Source: Candidatus Kinetoplastibacterium crithidii (ex Angomonas deanei ATCC 30255) (GTDB lineage: Bacteria > Pseudomonadota > Gammaproteobacteria > Burkholderiales > Burkholderiaceae_B). From it: a stretch of DNA of 64,000 nucleotides. Shown here one piece after another: positions 30,602 to 40,746 of the stretch. A program made the translations under genes and the position numbers. Under the pieces are notes generated by a model, which was not told the DNA's origin, did no database searches, and saw only the letters and a program-made list of their open reading frames with translations. Each line of letters starts with the position of its first letter. The first letter of the stretch is position 1. The stretch is taken from assembly GCF_000319225.1 (NCBI RefSeq), contig NC_019815.1:682001-746000 (forward strand). Reading direction: 5' to 3'.

Positions 30602-32461
30602 ATGCCACATTATCGTTCACGTACTTCTACTTATGGTCGCAATATGGCCGGTGCACGCGCTTTATGGCGAGCTACTGGGATGAAAGATAGCGATTTTGGA
30701 AAACCAATTATTGCTGTTGTAAATTCTTTTTCACAGTTTGTGCCAGGTCATGTTCATTTGCGCAATTTAGGTATGTTGGTCGCAAAAGAAATTGAATCAA
30801 GTGGTGGTGTTGCTAAAGAGTTTAACACTATCGCTATAGATGATGGAATTGCTATGGGTCATGGAGGGATGTTGTATTCATTACCTTCTAGAGAATTAAT
30901 AGCTGATTCTGTGGAATATGTTGTAAATGCTCATTGTGCTGATGCGATGGTATGCATTTCAAATTGCGATAAAATTACACCTGGAATGTTGATGGCTTCT
31001 ATGAGGTTAAATATTCCTACTGTTTTTGTTTCTGGTGGTCCTATGGAAGCAGGTAAAATTGTTTCCGTTGTAAATAATGTTATATCTAAAATAGACCTTG
31101 TTGATGCCATGATAGTTGCTGGTGATTCTAATATCAGTGATGAGGTTGTAGAAGAAACAGAGAGATCTGCCTGTCAAACTTGTGGTTCTTGTTCTGGTAT
31201 GTTTACAGCTAATTCTATGAATTGCTTAACAGAAGTGATTGGATTGGCGTTACCTGGAAATGGAACATTATTGGCTACACATGCTAAACGAAGAGAATTA
31301 TTTAAGTCAGCTGGTCGTTTAATTGTCGATTTATGTGATCGTTATTATAAGAAAGAAGATTATTCTGTTTTACCAAGGAGTATAGCAACCAAAGAATCTT
31401 TTGAAAATGCTATGGCTCTAGATGTTGCTATGGGTGGATCTACCAATACAGTGCTACATTTATTGGCTGCAGCAAGGGAAGCTGGTGTTAACTTCACAAT
31501 GGTTGACATAGACAGGATATCTAGAAAAGTTCCATGTTTATGTAAATCTGCACCTGCTACTAGCAAATATCACATAGAAGATGTACATAGAGCTGGCGGT
31601 GTTATGGGAATATTAGGGGAGCTTTCCAGAGCAAATCTATTAGATCTCTCCACAGTTAATATAAATGGTGGAACATTAGGTGATGTTATAAAAAAATGGG
31701 ATCTAGCAGATTCTCCTTCTGAAGAAGTAAAAACTTTTTATAAAGCTGCTCCTGGTGGTATAAGAACAACTGAAGCTTTTAGTCAAGATTCTTATTTTGA
31801 TGATTTGGATATTGATCGTGTTTCAGGTTGTATACGTAATCTAGAAAATGCATATTCTAAAGATGGTGGTTTAGCTGTTTTATACGGCAATATAGCAGAA
31901 AAAGGTTGTATAGTTAAAACGGCTGGTGTTGATGAGTCACAATTAATTTTCCAAGGAAGAGCTCGTGTTTTTGAGAGTCAAGATTCTGCAGTGGAAGCAA
32001 TTTTAGGAGATAAGATCTTAGCAGGTGATATAGTTGTGATTCGATACGAAGGTCCTAAAGGAGGACCAGGAATGCAGGAAATGTTGTATCCGACTTCCTA
32101 CTTGAAATCAAAAGGATTAGGTAAAACATGTGCCTTGTTTACTGACGGTAGGTTTTCAGGTGGATCATCTGGGTTAGTTATAGGACATGCTTCTCCTGAG
32201 GCAGCTGAGGGAGGGTCTATTGCTTTAATTGAAGAAGGGGATGATATATCTATAGATATACCTAATAGAAAAATTAGTCTTTTAATTACTGATATAGAAT
32301 TGATTCGTCGTCGTAACTCAATGTTAGCAAAAGGTGATAAGGCATGGAAACCATTAAATCGTGATCGTTTTGTTTCTAATGCATTGAAAGCATATGCTCT
32401 ACTTGCTACTTCAGCTGATTGTGGTGCTGTACGAGACATATCCAAACTTGATAAGTGTTAA
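30602..32461 (+). CDS. ilvD: dihydroxy-acid dehydratase
   Basis: Third step of valine and isoleucine synthesis; an iron-sulfur dehydratase. The 619-residue product starts [20 protein letters not shown]. Cluster cysteines are in [11 protein letters not shown] and [10 protein letters not shown], and the substrate region [19 protein letters not shown] is intact. Length matches the long-form family. It stands alone, 55 bp after queC, with a hairpin after its stop. The threonine dehydratase at 37444 may feed the isoleucine branch. Confidence 0.97.
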   Translation: MPHYRSRTSTYGRNMAGARALWRATGMKDSDFGKPIIAVVNSFSQFVPGHVHLRNLGMLVAKEIESSGGVAKEFNTIAIDDGIAMGHGGMLYSLPSRELIADSVEYVVNAHCADAMVCISNCDKITPGMLMASMRLNIPTVFVSGGPMEAGKIVSVVNNVISKIDLVDAMIVAGDSNISDEVVEETERSACQTCGSCSGMFTANSMNCLTEVIGLALPGNGTLLATHAKRRELFKSAGRLIVDLCDRYYKKEDYSVLPRSIATKESFENAMALDVAMGGSTNTVLHLLAAAREAGVNFTMVDIDRISRKVPCLCKSAPATSKYHIEDVHRAGGVMGILGELSRANLLDLSTVNINGGTLGDVIKKWDLADSPSEEVKTFYKAAPGGIRTTEAFSQDSYFDDLDIDRVSGCIRNLENAYSKDGGLAVLYGNIAEKGCIVKTAGVDESQLIFQGRARVFESQDSAVEAILGDKILAGDIVVIRYEGPKGGPGMQEMLYPTSYLKSKGLGKTCALFTDGRFSGGSSGLVIGHASPEAAEGGSIALIEEGDDISIDIPNRKISLLITDIELIRRRNSMLAKGDKAWKPLNRDRFVSNALKAYALLATSADCGAVRDISKLDKC

Positions 32462-32478
32462 TTACTCTGAAGTTAATA

Positions 32479-32523
32479 GCCTTACTTCTTTAAGGAAGTA
32501 AGGCCTAATATTTATATTTTTTT
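32479..32523 (+). terminator. hairpin terminator after ilvD
   Basis: A 10-bp stem (32479-32488 with 32495-32504) lies 18 bp after the ilvD stop. A run of seven T at 32517-32523 follows, 12 bases beyond the stem. The distance to the T run makes it a weak intrinsic terminator; the stem itself is perfect. Confidence 0.6.
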
Positions 32524-32533
32524 AAGTTGCCTT

Positions 32534-33616
32534 ATGTCTCCAGTATTGCCACCATTTTTGATAGTTCGTTGGTTATTATTATTGATTATAGTAACGGGAC
32601 TGTATTTCATAAAAAGTTTTTTAATGCCTTCTTTAGCAGCTTTGATTATTGGTTTAGCTAGCTGGCCAATTTACCATCGTGTTTTGTATATGCTTGGTGG
32701 TAGGAATACATTAGCTGCTTCTGTTTCTTTATTGTTTTTTTTATTGGTTTTAGTTATTCCTATTACATGGGCATTTGCTTATACAGTTCATGAAGCAAGT
32801 GTTTTCATAAAATGGGCAATTACAGCTAATAGAAATGGAATAGAAATTCCTATATGGATATCTTCTATACCTCTTTTAGGAGATAAATTATCAGATTATT
32901 GGAATTTGTATTTTGGTGAGTCATATGCTTTGGGCAAAACAGTACAGATGATAAGTGGAGAACATCTTGGTAATATATATCGTATGTTGTTGTCTGCTAC
33001 AGGAAATGTTTTTCATTCATTGTTATCAATTTTTTTTATGTTGATTACGCTGTTTTTTGTGTACAGAGATGGTAAGAATATTTTATCTCAGATAGATGTT
33101 CTTGGGAAAAGCATGTTGCCTGATAGATGGATTCAATTATCACGCTTAGTTCCAGCAATGATAAGTTCTACAGTGACAGGAATGGCTCTTATTGCAATGG
33201 GCGAAGGAGTAATTCTTGGATTTGCTTATTGGGTTTCTGGTGTGCCTTCATTTGTATCCTTGGGTTTGATTACATGTTTTTTAGCTTTAGTGCCTGGTGG
33301 AGCTCCTTTTATATTTACCATGGTTTCATTATATTTATTAGCATCAGGTAGAATGTTTGCATCCATAGGTTTATTTATTTGGGGCACTTTAGAATTATTC
33401 ATTGTTGACAAGACCATTAGACCTAAATTGGTAGGTGGTCCAGTAAAACTACCTTTTTTACCAACATTCTTTGGTTTGGTAGGAGGTTTAAAAACACTTG
33501 GTTTGATAGGACTGTTTATCGGCCCTGTGTTGATGGCATTGATAGTTTCTATATGGCGTGAATGGGTTTCAAGCATTAGAAACAAAAATCAACATCAGAA
33601 AATCAATAATGATTAA
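32534..33616 (+). CDS. AI-2E/PerM family membrane permease
   Basis: The 360-residue product has about seven or eight membrane segments (two within residues 10-45, one near 55-80, one near 150-175, and a cluster near 205-340). The order matches the AI-2E/YdiK/PerM family, including VTGMALIAMGEGVILGF and a C-terminal FIGPVLMALIVSIWREW. Substrates are unknown for most members; some relatives export autoinducer-2 or act as Na+/H+ antiporters. It begins 72 bp after ilvD and stands before tRNA-Leu on the other strand. Confidence 0.88.
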   Translation: MSPVLPPFLIVRWLLLLIIVTGLYFIKSFLMPSLAALIIGLASWPIYHRVLYMLGGRNTLAASVSLLFFLLVLVIPITWAFAYTVHEASVFIKWAITANRNGIEIPIWISSIPLLGDKLSDYWNLYFGESYALGKTVQMISGEHLGNIYRMLLSATGNVFHSLLSIFFMLITLFFVYRDGKNILSQIDVLGKSMLPDRWIQLSRLVPAMISSTVTGMALIAMGEGVILGFAYWVSGVPSFVSLGLITCFLALVPGGAPFIFTMVSLYLLASGRMFASIGLFIWGTLELFIVDKTIRPKLVGGPVKLPFLPTFFGLVGGLKTLGLIGLFIGPVLMALIVSIWREWVSSIRNKNQHQKINND

Positions 33617-33625
33617 AGAATATAT

Positions 33626-33710
33626 TGGTGCCCGGGGCCGGACTCGAACCGGCATGCCTCTCGGCGGGGGATTTTGAGTCCCCTGCGTCTACCAATTTCA
33701 CCACCTGGGC
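33626..33710 (-). tRNA. tRNA-Leu (anticodon CAA) with an acceptor-stem mismatch
   Basis: 85-nt class II tRNA with a long variable arm and encoded CCA; the anticodon loop CTCAAAA gives CAA. The acceptor strands are GCCCAGG and CCCGGGC, so base 5 (A) faces base 68 (C). The rest of the stem pairs. This is the same position that is mispaired in the tRNA-Phe at 22252, but in the opposite orientation. Confidence 0.95.
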
Positions 33711-33819
33711 AACAACAATAATGAATTATACACGCTCTTGAAAAATTATGCATCATCTCCATACTAAAATTATGATATTTTTAATTTAATTGTTTTAATT
33801 TAATTCTTATTCCTTAATT

Positions 33820-35718
33820 ATGAGCCAAAATAGTCAATCTGAAAAAATGAGTTTTCAAGCTGAAGTAAAACAATTGCTTCATTTGATGATACATTCCCTA
33901 TACAGTAATAAAGAAATATTTTTGAGAGAGTTAGTTTCTAATGCGTCGGATGCATGTGATAAGTTGCGTTTTGAATCTTTAGACAATCCTGATCTTTTAT
34001 CTAAAGATTCAAAATTTAGCATAATTGTTTCTTATGACAAAGATAAACATACCATCACTATTTCTGATAATGGAATAGGTATGTCTAGAGAGGAAGTTAT
34101 TAATAATCTAGGGACTATAGCAAAGTCTGGCACTAAAGATTTTTTTAAAAGTTTAAGTGGAGATAAACAAAAAGATGCTCAATTAATTGGTCAATTTGGT
34201 GTTGGGTTTTATTCTTCTTTTATTATAGCAGATAAGGTTAAAGTGACTACTCTTAAAGCTGGATTAAGCAAAGAGTTTTCTGTTAGTTGGGAATCTGATG
34301 GGTTAGGTGAGTTCATTGTCTCTGAGTCAAATCGTGAGACACATGGAACTGATATTGAACTACATATAAAAGAAGACTCATTTGATTTGTTAAATGGTTG
34401 GAGGTTAAGAGAAATTTTGCATAAATATTCTGACCATATATCTTTGCCTATATACATGTTTAAAGAAGAGTGGGACGATGAGAAAAAAACACAAATTCAA
34501 ACCAATGATCTAGAAATAGTTAATAAATCTAATGCATTATGGGCAAGACCAAAGTCTGATATTATTGAAAGTGAATATAAAGAGTTTTATAAAGTTTTAT
34601 TCCATGATTTTGAAGACCCATTGTTTTGGACTCATAATAAAATAGAGGGTCGTAGCGAATATACACAGTTATTTTTCATTCCAAAACATGCTCCATTAGA
34701 CATATGGGATAGAGATAGTAGTCATGGTATTAAGCTGTATATAAAGCGTGTATTTATTATGGATGACTCAGAACAATTGCTTCCAAGATATTTACGTTTT
34801 GTGAGAGGTATTATAGACACGTCAGATCTTGAATTGAATGTTTCTAGAGAAATTTTGCAAGAAAGTAAAGATATATTTTCTATAAAAGAAGCATCCATTA
34901 AACGAATATTAGGTTTGTTAGATGATGCAGCAAAAAACAAGGCAGAAGATTACAATATATTTTGGAATGAGTTTGGTCAGATTCTTAAAGAAGGTATAGG
35001 AGAGGATTTTGCCAATCAGGAAAAAATTGCTAAATTGTTAAGATTTGTTTCAACCTATGGTGAAGATGATAGTCAATATACATCTCTTTCTGAATACGTA
35101 TCTAGAATGGATTCGAAGCAAGAAGGTATATATTATATTACTGCTGATTCTTTAATGGCTGCTAAAAACAGTCCGCATTTGGAGATATTCCGCAAAAATA
35201 ATATAGAGGTTTTATTATTGCCTGATAGAATAGATGAATGGATGATCTCTCATTTGAGGGATTTTAATGGAAAGCCTCTTATTTCTATAGCAAAAGAAGG
35301 TTTTGATGTAAGTAAAATTAGTGGTGAAGTGGATATAAAGAACCCTGCTGAGATATCAGAATCTTCAAAATCAATCATAACGAAAATAGAAAACTTGTTG
35401 AAAGATCGCGTTAAATCTGTCAAGGTTTCTTCTCGTTTGATAGATTCTCCTGCATGTATTCTTGTAGAAAAAAATGAACTAAGTCCTCATATGGTTCGTA
35501 TTTTGAAGGCTGCAGGACAAAATCCGCCAGATTCTAAATTGATTTTGGAAGTAAATCCAGATCATGATTTTTTTAAGAAACTAAGTGATTTAGATGATGC
35601 TGATTTTGAGCAATGGTCAAATTTGTTGCTTGATCAGGCAATCCTGACTAGTGGAGGCAATTTAAATGACCCAGTTGCTTTTGTCAGATGTTTAAATAGT
35701 ATTCTTTTAAAAACCTAA
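33820..35718 (+). CDS. htpG: chaperone HtpG (Hsp90)
   Basis: Bacterial Hsp90. The 632-residue product has the N-terminal ATP domain with [20 protein letters not shown] (residues 30-49), SDNGIGM and [11 protein letters not shown]. The middle domain has [20 protein letters not shown] and the C-terminal dimerisation part is present. Length equals the family norm. It stands alone with a clear hairpin terminator after it (35732-35766). Together with groESL it indicates a strong investment in folding, usual for reduced genomes. Confidence 0.97.
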   Translation: MSQNSQSEKMSFQAEVKQLLHLMIHSLYSNKEIFLRELVSNASDACDKLRFESLDNPDLLSKDSKFSIIVSYDKDKHTITISDNGIGMSREEVINNLGTIAKSGTKDFFKSLSGDKQKDAQLIGQFGVGFYSSFIIADKVKVTTLKAGLSKEFSVSWESDGLGEFIVSESNRETHGTDIELHIKEDSFDLLNGWRLREILHKYSDHISLPIYMFKEEWDDEKKTQIQTNDLEIVNKSNALWARPKSDIIESEYKEFYKVLFHDFEDPLFWTHNKIEGRSEYTQLFFIPKHAPLDIWDRDSSHGIKLYIKRVFIMDDSEQLLPRYLRFVRGIIDTSDLELNVSREILQESKDIFSIKEASIKRILGLLDDAAKNKAEDYNIFWNEFGQILKEGIGEDFANQEKIAKLLRFVSTYGEDDSQYTSLSEYVSRMDSKQEGIYYITADSLMAAKNSPHLEIFRKNNIEVLLLPDRIDEWMISHLRDFNGKPLISIAKEGFDVSKISGEVDIKNPAEISESSKSIITKIENLLKDRVKSVKVSSRLIDSPACILVEKNELSPHMVRILKAAGQNPPDSKLILEVNPDHDFFKKLSDLDDADFEQWSNLLLDQAILTSGGNLNDPVAFVRCLNSILLKT

Positions 35719-35731
35719 TAAAAATTGTCTT

Positions 35732-35766
35732 AAAAAGAGTTTGCAATATAATTTGCAACTCTTTTT
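35732..35766. terminator. intrinsic terminator after htpG
   Basis: The left arm (35732-35746, one bulged T) pairs with the right arm (35753-35766), which ends in five T residues. The stem starts with five A, so it can work in both directions. It lies 14 bp after the htpG stop. Confidence 0.8.
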
Positions 35767-35799
35767 AACTACTTGGTTCATGATTTTATATAAATATAT

Positions 35800-37194
35800 A
35801 TGCTAGATAATTTGACTAAACGATTTTCAAAAATTATAAAAAAAATAAAGGGAGAGGCTCGTTTAACTGAAACGAATACTAGCGATATGTTACGCGAAAT
35901 ACGAATAGCTTTATTAGAGGCAGATGTTTCTTTTGTTGTAGTTAAAGATTTTATAGATAGTATTAAGAAAAAGTGTCTTGGTGTTGAAGTTGTTGATAGT
36001 TTAAATCCTGGGCAAGTATTGGTTAGTATTGTTCATAAAGAATTAGTTAGAGCTATTGGTGGGGATTTTGGAGAATATTCTACAGAGATATCTTTGGATT
36101 CTAAACCTCCTGCTATTATTCTTATGGTTGGTCTGCAGGGAGTAGGAAAGACTACGACCGCTGGAAAATTGGCATATTGGTTTAAAAATGGTCATCATGT
36201 TAGAAATGGAAAACTAACAGGTAAAAAAAAGGTGCTCTTAGTTAGTACTGATATATATCGTCCAGCAGCAATAGAACAATTAAATATTATAGCTAATCAG
36301 ATAGAGGTAGATTTTTTTGATGTTAAAACATCTTTAAAACCATGTGATATAGCTATTGAAGCTTTAGATTATTCTCGCCGTCATTATTATGATATTGTTA
36401 TTTTTGATACAGCTGGTCGTCTTGGCATAGATGATTTTATGATGAATGAAATAAAGTCATTACATAAAATAGTTAGTCCTATTGAAACATTATTTATTGT
36501 TGATTCTATGCAAGGGCAAGATGCTATAAATACAGCCAAAGCATTTTCTGAAGTTGTTCCAATAACTGGGATTATTTTAACAAAGTTAGATGGTGATTCT
36601 AGAGGTGGGGTAGCCTTGTCTGTGAGTAAAGTCACAGGAAGACCATTGAAGCTTGTTGGTGTATCAGAAAAAATAAATGGGTTAGAATTATTTCATCCAG
36701 ATCGTATGGCTAGTCGAATACTAGGTATGGGAGATATTCTTTCTCTAGTTGAACAAGCTCAAAAGAATATAGATTTTAATGATAATAATAGAACGATAAA
36801 TTTATTGAAATCTAAGGATAAATTTGATTTTAATGATTTTTATGAACAAATTTCTCAAATGAAGAAAATTGGTTCTATGAGTGATTTGTTAGATAAACTG
36901 CCAGAAGGGCTACAAATTCCTAGTCGAGCTTTAGGAAGCAACAATCCTGATAAAATGATTATCAAAACAGAGGCCATCATTAATTCCATGACTTTATTAG
37001 AAAGGAGTAAACCAGACATAATAAAGTCATCTAGGAAACGTAGGATATCCAAAGGATCAGGAACAACAGTTCAAGATGTTAATAACTTAATTAAACAGTT
37101 AGATCAAATGCAGTCGATAGTTAAAAAAATTAAAAAGAACGGTTTTGGTAAAATTTTTCGTTCTATAACAGGGGTTAATAATTTTTTTAAGTAG
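35800..37194 (+). CDS. ffh: signal recognition particle protein Ffh
   Basis: GTPase that binds signal peptides and 4.5S RNA. The 464-residue product has the N domain, G1 loop GLQGVGKTTT (residues 111-120), DTAGRLG and TKLDGDSRGG, and an M domain with SRKRRISKGSG for RNA binding. The final helix is poor in methionine: where relatives have a run of Met, it reads LDQMQSIVKKIKKNG. This may soften the signal-peptide groove or merely reflect AT pressure. Two in-frame A8 tracts occur in the gene and do not break it. Confidence 0.96.
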   Translation: MLDNLTKRFSKIIKKIKGEARLTETNTSDMLREIRIALLEADVSFVVVKDFIDSIKKKCLGVEVVDSLNPGQVLVSIVHKELVRAIGGDFGEYSTEISLDSKPPAIILMVGLQGVGKTTTAGKLAYWFKNGHHVRNGKLTGKKKVLLVSTDIYRPAAIEQLNIIANQIEVDFFDVKTSLKPCDIAIEALDYSRRHYYDIVIFDTAGRLGIDDFMMNEIKSLHKIVSPIETLFIVDSMQGQDAINTAKAFSEVVPITGIILTKLDGDSRGGVALSVSKVTGRPLKLVGVSEKINGLELFHPDRMASRILGMGDILSLVEQAQKNIDFNDNNRTINLLKSKDKFDFNDFYEQISQMKKIGSMSDLLDKLPEGLQIPSRALGSNNPDKMIIKTEAIINSMTLLERSKPDIIKSSRKRRISKGSGTTVQDVNNLIKQLDQMQSIVKKIKKNGFGKIFRSITGVNNFFK

Positions 37195-37210
37195 AGCGTT
37201 AATTCCTATA

Positions 37211-37411
37211 TTAACCACCACCTATAGCTGATACTATTTCCACAACATCTTCGTTTTTTAAGAATGTTTCATTGTATTTATGTTTTGGTATGATATTGCT
37301 ATTTAATTCTATTGCTATTTTTTTGTTATCATGCTGTAAGCTTGATAGTAGCTCCAATATGGAAATATTATTTTGAATATTTAATTCTTTGCCGTTAAGT
37401 TGAATTTTCAT
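37211..37411 (-). CDS. thiS: sulfur carrier protein ThiS
   Basis: Small ubiquitin-like sulfur carrier for thiazole synthesis with ThiG. The 66-residue product starts MKIQLNGKEL and ends in the di-glycine tail SAIGGG that is adenylated and thiocarboxylated. I start at ATG 37411; the ATG at 37423 adds four residues not usual in the family. It lies convergent with ffh and just after the threonine dehydratase on the same strand. thiG is about 20 kb away, unlike the common thiS-thiG order. Confidence 0.93.
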   Translation of the reverse strand: MKIQLNGKELNIQNNISILELLSSLQHDNKKIAIELNSNIIPKHKYNETFLKNEDVVEIVSAIGGG

Positions 37412-37443
37412 TTTGTATACCATTTGAGATATATTGTTGCAAT

Positions 37444-38424
37444 TTACACGTTTGATTGTATCAGATGTATAAAATTTATCAAATCTATATTGCCACCAGT
37501 AATTATTATTCCTATTCTTTTATTTTTAATTTCGTTTTTGATGTTTTGTATGGCAGCAAACCCTAAGCAACCTGTTGGTTCTACAATCATTTTTAGTTTA
37601 TTTGCTAGTGTAGACATAGATTCTATTAGTTGTGAGTCGCTTACTGTTAAAATATCTTTCACATATTTCTGAATGATATAAAAATTTTTTTCTCCTAGAG
37701 ATTGAGTTTGTGCTCCATCGGCTATAGTTTGAGGTGTACTTATTCTAGTTAAAATCCCTGTTTTTAATGATATTTGTCCATCATTAGCATTGATAGGTTC
37801 TACGCCATATACGTCACATAGTGGATTTTTTTCTTTTATATATAATGATGATCCAGATAATAAACCTCCACCTCCTACTCCCATAAATACAGCATCTAAA
37901 TTATGAACTTCTTCGAATAGTTCTTTTACTACTGTTCCTGATCCAGCTATTACATCATTATTATTATATGAAGAAATTGGGATGGCTCCAGTTTTTTTTA
38001 CTAATTGGTCTAATATTTGTTCTCTATCATCATTATATCTATCGTATAGTATTATGTTGCAGTTTTTATATTTTTTGGTATTGTATATTTTAATTTTAGG
38101 AGCATCTGTGGGCATAAGAATAGTTGATTTGATACCTAATATTTCAGATGCTTTTGCTATTGCTTGTGCATGATTACCGGATGAAAAAGTAATAACTCCT
38201 AGTTTTTTTTCTTGAGTTTTTAGATTTGCTAAAGCGTTAAATGCCCCTCTAAATTTAAATGCTCCTGTAATTTGTAGGTTTTCACATTTGAAAAAAAAAT
38301 CAGCATTAAATATATCGTTAATATCTGGAGATACTAAAACTGGTGTTTTACAAACATAATCAGCAATTCTTTTAGATGCGAGTACAATATCTTCTGCACT
38401 TGGTAATGAAAGATTATTTTCCAT
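37444..38424 (-). CDS. threonine/serine dehydratase (PLP, no ACT domain)
   Basis: The 326-residue fold-type II PLP enzyme has the Schiff-base Lys57 in GAFKFRGA, SSGNHAQAIA, and the phosphate loop VGGGGLLSG. It belongs to the short threonine dehydratase/serine racemase group; the C-terminal regulatory domain of biosynthetic IlvA is absent. With ilvD in the genome, a role in making 2-oxobutyrate for isoleucine is plausible but inferred; serine deamination is an alternative. A T9 tract (coding sense; A9 at 38291-38299) codes for the residues just before Lys46 and keeps frame. Confidence 0.85.
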   Translation of the reverse strand: MENNLSLPSAEDIVLASKRIADYVCKTPVLVSPDINDIFNADFFFKCENLQITGAFKFRGAFNALANLKTQEKKLGVITFSSGNHAQAIAKASEILGIKSTILMPTDAPKIKIYNTKKYKNCNIILYDRYNDDREQILDQLVKKTGAIPISSYNNNDVIAGSGTVVKELFEEVHNLDAVFMGVGGGGLLSGSSLYIKEKNPLCDVYGVEPINANDGQISLKTGILTRISTPQTIADGAQTQSLGEKNFYIIQKYVKDILTVSDSQLIESMSTLANKLKMIVEPTGCLGFAAIQNIKNEIKNKRIGIIITGGNIDLINFIHLIQSNV

Positions 38425-38490
38425 GTTTGTTTAATAGGTTATATTTTTATGTGTACATTTTAAATGTCCATTCCTAAGTTTTTAGGAAAT

Positions 38491-40561
38491 TTAGCTTACT
38501 TTCATACCAGGGAAGGCTCCGCTATCTGGTTCTATGAGATAAATTTTTTTGTTATCTGTTTCTTCCTTATTGCTTGCAGCTAGAATCATTCCTTCTGAAA
38601 TGCCAAATCTCATTTTCCTTGGTTTCAGATTAGCAACAAAAATAGTTAGTTTTCCAACAAGTTCTTCAGGTTTATATGAGGACTTTATCCCTGAAAAAAC
38701 ATTTTTGCTAGGTTCATTGTTACCTATATCTAGTGTTAATTGTAGTAGTTTTTCAGAATTTTTTACTTCTTCACATTTAGTAATTTTTGCTACTCTTAGA
38801 TCTATTTTCATAAAGTCTTCTATGTTAATAGATGGGTTTTCTTGTTTGTGATCCATATTTTCAATTGTAGATTGAGTGTTTTCAAATAATTTTATAAGTT
38901 GTTCTTTTTCTGCCCGTTGCATCAGATGCTCAAATTTATTTATAGTTAATGGTAGTTCTTGGATATCAGCCCAATCAAAATCTTTTTTCATGCCAAATAG
39001 ATCAATAGATATTTTCTTAGATGTTTTAGGCAATATAGGACTTAACATTATTGATAGTGCTTTGAATCTAGCTAATGTGCAAGAGCAAATAAATTGTAAT
39101 TTTTTATAATAACTACAATTAGTATCCTCTATTTTTTTTGCAATTTCCCAAGGTTTTTCATTATCAAAACACTGATTTGTGTAATCAGCATAGGACATTA
39201 TTTCTTTAATAGCTCTGCTGTATTCACGATCTTCTAAGTTTTTTCTAACTATTTCTGTGCGCAAATATAATTCTTGTGATAGCTCTTTTTCTTTTTCGTA
39301 ATAGTTAAGTTTGCCACCAAGATATTTTGCTATTAATTGGCATGTGCGACTTGCAATGTTAATATATTTACCTATCAAATCGCTATTTATCTTTCTTATA
39401 AAATCATCAATAGTAAAGTCTATATCTTCTATTTTGGAGTTTAATTTTGATGATAGATAATATCTTAGCCATTCTGGATTTAGGCCTAATTCTAAATATA
39501 ATAATGGGGAGATTCCTGTGCCACGACTCTTGGACATTTTTTCTCCATTCACAGTGATAAAACCATGAACATTAATTTCATCAGGTGTTTTTCTTCCAGA
39601 AAATTTTAGCATAGCTGGCCAGAAAAGAGCGTGAAAGTATATTATGTCTTTGCCAATAAAATGAATTTGTTCTACATTATTATTGGGATCTAAAATCTCA
39701 TCAAAATCAATGTTACTTTTTTTACAAAATGCTTTCATAGAAGCTAAATAGCCAATAGGAGCATCTAACCAAACGTAAAAATATTTTTTTGGAAAATCTG
39801 GTATTTCTATTCCAAAATAAGGTGCATCTCTGGAAATATCCCAGTCGTTTAGATTTACATTAGAAGGATCTGATCCTAACCATTCTTGTATTTTAGAGAA
39901 GACTTGATCCTGTAATTTTTTCTTTCCTTGTTTATTCTTGCTTGTAGTCCACTCTATTAAAAAATCAACACATTCCTTGCTAGATAATTTAAAAAATAAA
40001 TGTTCAGAAGATTTGAATACTGGAGTTGCTTTTGTAAGAGAAGAATAAGGATTTATTAGCTCTGTTGGTTTATATGTAGATCCACAAGATTCACAAGAAT
40101 CGCCATATTGATCTTTAGAGTGACATTTGGGGCATTCTCCTTTTATATATCTATCAGCAAGGAACATTTTTTTTTACTGGATCATAGAATTGATTTATAC
40201 TTCGTAGTTCAATCAAATTATTTTCTTTAAGATGTTTATATATTTCTATGGCTAGTTCTTTATTTTCTTCTGAATCTGTTGAGTGCCAATAATCAAAATC
40301 TACATAAAATCCATTCAAATATAATGGTCTTTCCAATGAATAACGAGTTGTTAGTTCTCTTGGAGATATTCCTTCTGCTTCCGCTTTCAACATAATAGGT
40401 GCGCCATGAGCATCATCTGCTCCGATAAAATATACCTTGTGGCCAGACATTCTCATAGATCTTACCCATATGTCAGCTTGTATATATTCCATGATATGTC
40501 CAAGATGCAAAGAGCCGTTGGCATAAGGTAAAGCAGTGGTAACAAAGAGAGTGCGTTGCAT
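38491..40561 (-). CDS. metG: methionyl-tRNA synthetase, interrupted by a frameshift at a poly(A) tract
   Basis: Charges tRNA-Met and is normally essential. The 5' part (40561-40154) has the HLGH signature (residues 19-22) and ends early after DPVKKNVPC. The rest (frame from about 40167 to 38491) continues [15 protein letters not shown] with the zinc cysteines. KMSKS (in [12 protein letters not shown]) and the C-terminal tRNA-binding domain ([14 protein letters not shown]) follow. The break is at nine A on the coding strand (40167-40175). One A fewer joins DPVKK to MFLADRY, just as in relatives, giving about 689 residues (E. coli 677). Either slippage rescues it, the base call is wrong, or another synthetase exists elsewhere. 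The gene otherwise shows no decay. Confidence 0.93.
40167..40175 (-). other. A9 homopolymer (coding strand) at the metG frameshift
   Basis: Nine T on the plus strand are nine A in the metG message. Losing one A, or slipping forward one base, restores the frame from VKK to MFLADR without a stop. The opposite correction from priA is needed: here one base too many, there one too few. Confidence 0.85.
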
Positions 40562-40746
40562 ATAATTATTATAAATTTGATGTGTTTCTTGTATTGCCTA
40601 TGAATAGCATTCATACTTAATGTATGATGGATGATAATATATTTTATATTAGATATCCTTTATATTGTTAAATATTTGTTTGCTTAATCATAGATATTTA
40701 TTCTTATTATAATGATTTTTTTTTTGAAATTGTGAGTTTATTTTAA

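Noticed and set aside
38471-38488. Hairpin right after the metG stop as a terminator
   Set aside because: The stem is only 7 bp with a 4-base loop and no T tract follows on the metG strand, so it is too weak to call.
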